Origin: Nitrosomonas ureae
GTDB taxonomy: Bacteria; Pseudomonadota; Gammaproteobacteria; Burkholderiales; Nitrosomonadaceae
Assembly (NCBI RefSeq): GCF_900108305.1
Contig: NZ_FNUX01000015.1
Span: forward strand, 1-64,000
DNA length: 64,000 bases
Direction: 5' to 3'
The translations under genes were made by a program, and so were the position numbers. Below the pieces are notes generated by a model. It ran no database searches, had not been told where the DNA came from, and saw only the letters and a program-made list of their open reading frames with translations. This document shows positions 59,355 to 64,000 of the stretch, one piece after another; the first letter of the stretch is position 1; each line of letters opens with the position of its first letter.

Positions 59355-61064
59355 TTACCTCAATAACGATAGGACATTGTTGGGTAGTTGATTGGCTTGT
59401 GCCAACATCGCTACACCAGCCTGCTGAAGAATTTGGGATCGTGTCAGATTCGCCGATTCAGCAGCAAAATCAGCATCTCTAATCCGAGAGCGTGAAGCTG
59501 ACAAGTTTTCCGAAGTAGACTGCAAATTCGACATCGTGCTTTCAAGGCGATTCTGCAGAGCACCGAAGTTAGCGCGTTGACTATTGACTGTACTCAGAGC
59601 AGCATCGACAATTGATAACGTGCGTTGTGCTGCATCATAGGAAGTGACATCAACCGCGTTGGTAGCTTGCAGCTGTGCGCCATAAGTACCAGCTGCTGCC
59701 GTGCCAGGAGTTGCTGCATCTTGAAAGACATCGGCGACAGCAGTCGTTACACTGAATGATTGAGCCGAATCAAGCGTTACTTTTCCAGTGTACCAAGCAC
59801 CGTTGCCATTAGTCCATACACCTGTAGTTGCATCGAGTCCACCGCCTGCAAGTGTATCCGCTAGGGAGTCAGTTGTGCCTGTATCACCGTCGAGAACAGC
59901 TATGTCGGAGACGGTGATACCAATTGCAGCTCCAGTATTGTCATAGGAATTGTTCAAGATGCGAAGGTCATTACCGTTTGTATTGCTCAGCTTAATAGCC
60001 CAATAACCATCTTCTGTTTGCACAGCTTCGGCAGTGAATCCTGTCTTGGCAGAAGCATCGTTGAATGCTTTGATGGCTGTACTCAAGTAGTTTCCAGAAT
60101 CGACATCGGACGCATCATCCGCTCCACCAGTTTTAAAAGAAATTGTCGTAAATTTTGGATCAACCGTATTCGCATTGGTCGGGTCTGAATAATCGGTTGA
60201 GATCGCAAAAGAATAAGTCGTGTTCTGCAGAAATCCAGCACCGCTACCTGTGGCTGCGCCAAGTACCACTTCAGTGGTAGCGGAAGCGTTTACGCCGCTG
60301 CCGGCCTTGTTGATTGAACTGGCTATCTCAGCGGCACTGGCTCCCGCACGATAATAGACATCAAAGTTTCCTGAGGAAGTGGAAATTCTGAAATCACCTG
60401 CAGCGGCTGCACCGTTAACGCCTGATGTGTCGCCAGTTGTTCCACTAACCAGTACAGCATTGCCGATTGCGTTGCTATTAGCGCCAATTGTTCCTGCCAC
60501 GAGGTCACCAACACCTCCTGAAGTAAAAGCGGCTAGCCCACCGATACGGTAATTGCCGAATGAATTAGTTTGAAAATTGCCGGATGACGCTGAAATAGTT
60601 TGATTGGCATTGGCACCAACTTGAAGATTGAAGGTGCCGAAAGAGCCATCAAGCAAATTCATTCCGTTAAATTGAGTTTGAGTAGCGACACGTTGAATCT
60701 CAGAGGTTAATTGTGTGACTTCAGCTTGAAGTGCTGCACGGTCACTTGCAGTGTTTGTTGCATTTGATGCCTGTACCGATAATTCACGAATACGCTGTAA
60801 GTTGTTACCGATTTCGGTCAATGCACCTTCAGCTGTTTGTGTGAGCGAAATACCGTCATTAGCATTTCGGTTAGCTTGATTCAATCCGCGAATTTGTGTC
60901 GACATTCTTTCAGAAATCGCCAAACCAGCGGCATCATCTTTAGCACTGTTTATTCTCAATCCAGAAGATAAGCGTTCTAAAGATGTGTTTAATGATGACT
61001 GTGACGAATTAAGGTTGCGTTGTGCAGTTAGTGAAGCAATATTTGAATTTATAACTTGAGACAT
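59355..61064 (-). CDS. fliC: Flagellin
   Basis: A 569-residue flagellin. Conserved D0/D1 ends: [21 protein letters not shown] and [20 protein letters not shown] at the start, and [21 protein letters not shown] with [14 protein letters not shown] at the end. The centre (~170-470) is a variable surface domain rich in Gly, Ala, Thr and Asp. AGGAGAACC lies before the ATG. It heads fliC-flaG-fliD-fliS-fliT-fliK. Confidence 0.97.
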   Translation of the reverse strand: MSQVINSNIASLTAQRNLNSSQSSLNTSLERLSSGLRINSAKDDAAGLAISERMSTQIRGLNQANRNANDGISLTQTAEGALTEIGNNLQRIRELSVQASNATNTASDRAALQAEVTQLTSEIQRVATQTQFNGMNLLDGSFGTFNLQVGANANQTISASSGNFQTNSFGNYRIGGLAAFTSGGVGDLVAGTIGANSNAIGNAVLVSGTTGDTSGVNGAAAAGDFRISTSSGNFDVYYRAGASAAEIASSINKAGSGVNASATTEVVLGAATGSGAGFLQNTTYSFAISTDYSDPTNANTVDPKFTTISFKTGGADDASDVDSGNYLSTAIKAFNDASAKTGFTAEAVQTEDGYWAIKLSNTNGNDLRILNNSYDNTGAAIGITVSDIAVLDGDTGTTDSLADTLAGGGLDATTGVWTNGNGAWYTGKVTLDSAQSFSVTTAVADVFQDAATPGTAAAGTYGAQLQATNAVDVTSYDAAQRTLSIVDAALSTVNSQRANFGALQNRLESTMSNLQSTSENLSASRSRIRDADFAAESANLTRSQILQQAGVAMLAQANQLPNNVLSLLR

Positions 61065-61084
61065 TTAGGTTCTCCTATTCACAT

Positions 61085-61147
61085 TTGGCATTATTGCCAG
61101 TCGGTTTTTCCGCAATCCTGGAAGGTATAAAAAACCTTGGGCGGATT
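61085..61147 (-). promoter_or_regulatory. Hairpins in the fliC leader
   Basis: In the transcript strand, TGGCA-N4-TGCCA (61085-61098) follows a larger stem: AATCC (revcomp of 61143-61147) with GGATT, and AAGGT with ACCTT inside, around a T-rich loop (61114-61147). The two stems lie between the sigma-28 promoter and the start codon, so the mRNA has a structured ~150-nt leader. Post-transcriptional control of flagellin is possible. Confidence 0.45.
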
Positions 61148-61218
61148 AATCTTTAATTTAAATTACGGTGGTGACTTCCTCGCAATCCAAGAAGAAAGGC
61201 AGGCACCGTTGATTGCAG

Positions 61219-61245
61219 TTATCGGAGATCATTCTGAAAAGTTTA
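61219..61245 (-). promoter_or_regulatory. Sigma-28 (FliA) promoter of fliC
   Basis: On the minus strand the sequence reads TAAA (61245-61242), a 15-bp spacer, then TCCGATAA (61226-61219), one mismatch from the FliA consensus TAAA-N15-GCCGATAA. It lies ~155 bp before the fliC ATG. The rest of the 353-bp gap (61065-61417) holds no gene. Confidence 0.8.
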
Positions 61246-61417
61246 GGATTTTGCTTTTGTGTTCTTTGCCTAATCGTTTGGTTAATATCAGCTATTCGTG
61301 TTATAAATGTTTTTTATAAAATTATTGAGTGAAGTAGAATTCATAAAGAAATTTAGATAATTAGTTTTGCAACTTAATTTTTAAGGTTATATCGGCTTCA
61401 CTCAATGAGGTGCTGAG

Positions 61418-62989
61418 ATGGTCAATGAAGAAAAATTAAAAATATTGTTGATTGAACATTCTGCAGAGAATGCTGATGTGGTTCTGAAAATACTTTCACA
61501 AAGTGGCTTTCAAATAAACTATCAGTGCGTTACTACGGCTGAGGATTTGCAGGAAGCGCTGAAGATACAGGACTGGAATGTAATTCTGTCCGATTATGCG
61601 TTGCCACGATTTAATGCGTGCGATGTGATCAAATTGATAAAAAATCAAGAACTGGATATTCCTTTAATTATTATTTCAAGTAATGTCGGTGAAGAGGCGG
61701 CTGCATCCATCATGGCTTTGGGCGCATATGATTTTATGATGAAGGCCAATCTTGCTAGATTAGTACCGGTAATCAGACGTAGTTTGCGTGAGGTAAATAA
61801 TTACCAGCGGTTTATTACTGCTCAAGCTGCATTGCAAAAAAGTGAAGCACTTTTTCAAGCAATTACATCTAATCTCCCCGGAGTCGTGTTTCAATTTCAG
61901 TTGAACAGTAATAATCAAGCTAGCTTTCCATATGTCAGCGATGCAAGCGAAACACTGCTGGGGCTATCTCCCCAGGAGCTAATGAATAATCCGGAGCTTT
62001 TTCCGGAATTAATTTTAGATGAAGACAAAGAATCCTATTGCCAGCTAATGATGACATCTGCCGAGCAGCTTTCAACTTGGAATTGGGAGGGCTGTATTCA
62101 AGTTAAAGGAGATAGTGATATTAAATGGATTAGTTTACGCGCAACACCCAGAAGAATGTTCAATAGAGTCATGCTGTGGGACGGCATTATGATAAATATT
62201 ACTCGCAATAAATTGGCTGAGCGAGAAATCGCACGTTCGCGTGAACAGCTGGCCGAGCTATCTTCATATTTGCAGAAAGTTAAAGAGCAGGAACGAGCTC
62301 GAATCGCACGTGAAATTCATGATGACATTGGTGGGACATTAACTGCCATTAAATGTGAATTACTTCCTTGTATGGATAAGACAGCAAGAAAGCTGGAGTT
62401 TTATCAACAGAAAGCGAAGTCTATTGAATTACTAGTGGACCGGGTAATCGACAGTACTAGACGAATTTCACTTGATTTGCGCCCGGGAATTCTTGATTGC
62501 GGGATCGTCGCCGCTGTGCAGTGGCAGGTAAAAGAATTTAGTGATCGTACCGGTATTGTTTGCAGAGTATCATGCGACAATGATGAAATATCTTTAGATG
62601 CGGACTTGGCTATAGCGATTTTCCGGGTATTCCAGGAAACGCTGACAAATATTTCCAAGCATGCCAATGCATCACGCATTCAGGTGAAACTTGTTGAATT
62701 GGAAGGCTTGGTTCTGCTTGAAGTGATGGATAACGGATGTGGAATTACTGAAATTGATATGAAGAAGCAAGATTCGTTTGGAATACGAGGAATGCGCGAA
62801 CGATGTCTGCAATTAAAGGGAAATTTCCATATTTCTGGAGAATCAGAAAAAGGAACGAAAGTGACTATTTTGATACCGACTGGGGATTTGGAATATCATT
62901 CCGAGCAATCATATAATTTAAATAATAAGTTTAAAGAGTTCTCCCAATCAGAGTCCGTTAGGAAGAGAAGGCAAATTTCTCTGCTTTAA
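61418..62989 (+). CDS. Cytosolic REC-PAS-histidine kinase (NarX/DegS-type kinase core)
   Basis: A 523-residue protein with an N-terminal receiver domain (~8-125, phospho-acceptor Asp59 in LSDYALP), a PAS domain (~140-265, FQAITSNLPGVVFQ), a HisKA_3 dimerisation domain with His301 (REIHDDIGGTLT), and a HATPase (~415-505: ETLTNISKHANASRI, DNGCGI, GIRGMRERC). No membrane segment, so it senses a cytosolic or receiver-borne signal. GAGGTG is 5 nt upstream of the ATG. It is followed by its likely partner regulator. Confidence 0.92.
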   Translation: MVNEEKLKILLIEHSAENADVVLKILSQSGFQINYQCVTTAEDLQEALKIQDWNVILSDYALPRFNACDVIKLIKNQELDIPLIIISSNVGEEAAASIMALGAYDFMMKANLARLVPVIRRSLREVNNYQRFITAQAALQKSEALFQAITSNLPGVVFQFQLNSNNQASFPYVSDASETLLGLSPQELMNNPELFPELILDEDKESYCQLMMTSAEQLSTWNWEGCIQVKGDSDIKWISLRATPRRMFNRVMLWDGIMINITRNKLAEREIARSREQLAELSSYLQKVKEQERARIAREIHDDIGGTLTAIKCELLPCMDKTARKLEFYQQKAKSIELLVDRVIDSTRRISLDLRPGILDCGIVAAVQWQVKEFSDRTGIVCRVSCDNDEISLDADLAIAIFRVFQETLTNISKHANASRIQVKLVELEGLVLLEVMDNGCGITEIDMKKQDSFGIRGMRERCLQLKGNFHISGESEKGTKVTILIPTGDLEYHSEQSYNLNNKFKEFSQSESVRKRRQISLL

Positions 62990-63053
62990 ATCCCGTCAGA
63001 TTATATTCCCCCGTCGCTTGCGGTGGAGTTCTTTATTAGCTGGAGGTACGCAC

Positions 63054-63686
63054 ATGATTAGTGTGATGATTGCCGATGATCATGCAATCGTTCGTCAAGG
63101 TTTGAAACAAATACTCAGTGAGACCGATGATATTAAAGTGACTGGAGAGGCGGAAACGGGTTTCCAAGCGATCAAAATTGCGCGGCAGCAGGATTTTAAT
63201 GTCATGTTATTGGATATATCCTTGCCAGATAGAAACGGTATTGAGATTTTGAAGCAGATAAAGAAAGATAAGCCAAGTCTGGCAGTACTAATGTTGAGTA
63301 TGCATAATGAGCACGAGTTTGCTATCCGTGCGTTAAAAGCGGGTGCATCAGGTTATCTAAATAAACAAAGTGCGCCCGCGCAGCTGGTAGTAGCTATTCG
63401 GCAAGTTGCAGCGGGAGATAAGTATGTTAGCTCTGTTGTCGCGCAAGAACTTGCCAATATTATTAACTCCGATACCGATAAGCCCCTTCATGTCACTTTA
63501 TCCGATCGTGAATATCAAACGCTGTGCTTTATTGCAGCAGGTAAAACTTTGTCTGAAATATCATCCGAGATGTTTCTGAGTCCCAAAACAGTGAGTGTTT
63601 ATCGTGCACGATTACTCGAGAAACTCAAACTGACAAACAACTCCGAGATAATTCGCTATGCAATAAAAAATAAATTAGTTGATTGA
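63054..63686 (+). CDS. LuxR/NarL-type response regulator
   Basis: A 210-residue regulator: receiver with Asp54 (VMLLDISLPD) and acidic ADDH, then a LuxR helix-turn-helix (LSDREYQTLCFIAAGKTLSE, SPKTVSVYRARLLEKL). I use ATG 63054 since GGAGG lies 7 nt upstream; a TTG at 63018 is in frame. It is 64 bp after the kinase. Targets are unknown; the position beside fliC suggests motility. Confidence 0.93.
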   Translation: MISVMIADDHAIVRQGLKQILSETDDIKVTGEAETGFQAIKIARQQDFNVMLLDISLPDRNGIEILKQIKKDKPSLAVLMLSMHNEHEFAIRALKAGASGYLNKQSAPAQLVVAIRQVAAGDKYVSSVVAQELANIINSDTDKPLHVTLSDREYQTLCFIAAGKTLSEISSEMFLSPKTVSVYRARLLEKLKLTNNSEIIRYAIKNKLVD

Positions 63687-63782
63687 TTTTATTGTTAAAG
63701 ATGCTGCTGCAATTGACTTAATTTTTTCGGATGAATCGATGTTCTTTAGATAGTGTAGTCATGAGACAAAAGATATGAAATA

Positions 63783-63801
63783 AATCGCCCTAGCGGCGAT
63801 T
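63783..63801. terminator. Hairpin after the response regulator
   Basis: AATCGCC (63783-63789) and GGCGATT (63795-63801) pair around CTAGC, ~100 bp after the regulator stop. T-run is weak on the + strand. It may belong to the regulator transcript or to the end of the IS remnant. Confidence 0.4.
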
Positions 63802-63949
63802 CAGGTTGTTATGGCATAACCACGATCATACCCGCAGTACGCGCAGCGAAATCCTTCTGGCCAGCGTCGCTGATATAATATTTAGCCGCAGGCCTCCTCC
63901 GTCCCAAATGTTTTTGCCAGTCCAGAAAATTCAATTCCTTGCCTTTCAT
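63801..63949 (-). pseudogene. Remnant of an IS1595-type transposase N-terminus
   Basis: On the minus strand an ATG (63949) begins MKGKELNFLDWQKHLG. After a shift of one base the other frame reads FGTEEACG, a stop, then RRWPEGFRCAYCGYDRGYAITT, which matches the start and zinc-finger (CxxC) region of IS1595-family transposases. The frameshift and stop make it non-functional. The element stops at 63801, and the rest of the transposase is missing. Confidence 0.75.
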
Positions 63950-64000
63950 CACTTACTCTCTTATCCTGTTGATCTTGTCGCTTAGGGTAAATTAAACTGA

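Overview
The window looks like the chromosome of a betaproteobacterium, most likely Nitrosomonadaceae (Nitrosomonas-like). The basis is the gene order rpoE-rseA-rseB-degP-grx-lepA-lepB-DUF4845-rnc-era-pdxJ-acpS-nagZ, the obgE-proB and rplU-rpmA blocks, the queA-tgt-yajC-secD-secF block, a moderate-to-low G+C content judged by eye, and the protein sequences. The genus is an inference.

Layout. (1) Positions 1 to about 5.5 kb are the right end of an integrated mobile element. It carries an RP4/IncP-type DNA-processing module: relaxase TraI and TraJ leftward, then oriT, then TraK, TraL and TraM rightward. An overlapping excisionase/integrase pair abuts the 3' end of tRNA-Ser(GGA). The rest of the element lies left of the window. 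(2) 5.6-26.7 kb is mostly housekeeping: a MEKHLA protein, nadB, the sigma-E envelope stress operon with its degP protease, then lepA, lepB, rnc, era, pdxJ, acpS, nagZ, lpdA, tRNA-Val(GAC), creA, hemA, prfA, prmC, grxD and a YqaA-like protein. recO is missing from its usual place after era. (3) 26.9-33.6 kb is accessory: a small RTX protein behind a Fur-box-like site, a LicD plus cytidylyltransferase fusion, a Tat-exported PhoX-like protein, a lipoprotein, a membrane acyltransferase-like protein, and an A+T-rich methyltransferase gene. (4) 33.7-38.5 kb holds proB, obgE, rpmA and rplU (leftward), ispB, and a DsbA/FrnE-like protein. (5) 38.5-46.4 kb holds a Fur-box-like site, a small membrane-anchored protein, and a translationally coupled 2334-residue RTX protein with an N-terminal lipase-like domain. 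I rate this pair among the most interesting contents, as a possible secreted lipase effector with a partner or immunity protein. (6) 46.4-53.3 kb has a structured intergenic region, a small membrane protein, and queA-tgt-yajC-secD-secF. (7) 53.6-61.2 kb holds a cysteine-free thioredoxin-like protein, an IS3-type remnant, and the leftward late flagellar cluster fliC-flaG-fliD-fliS-fliT-fliK-flhB2-ycgR, with a good sigma-28 promoter and a long leader in front of fliC. (8) The window ends with a cytosolic REC-PAS-histidine kinase, a LuxR-type response regulator, and an IS1595-type transposase remnant.

How the parts work together. The sigma-E operon controls envelope quality, with DegP as the effector protease, and SecDF-YajC and LepB serve export. 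The two RTX proteins, the LicD-cytidylyltransferase fusion and the PhoX-like protein suggest surface or secreted functions. Fur-like sites in front of both RTX loci suggest iron control. No type I secretion genes are visible here.
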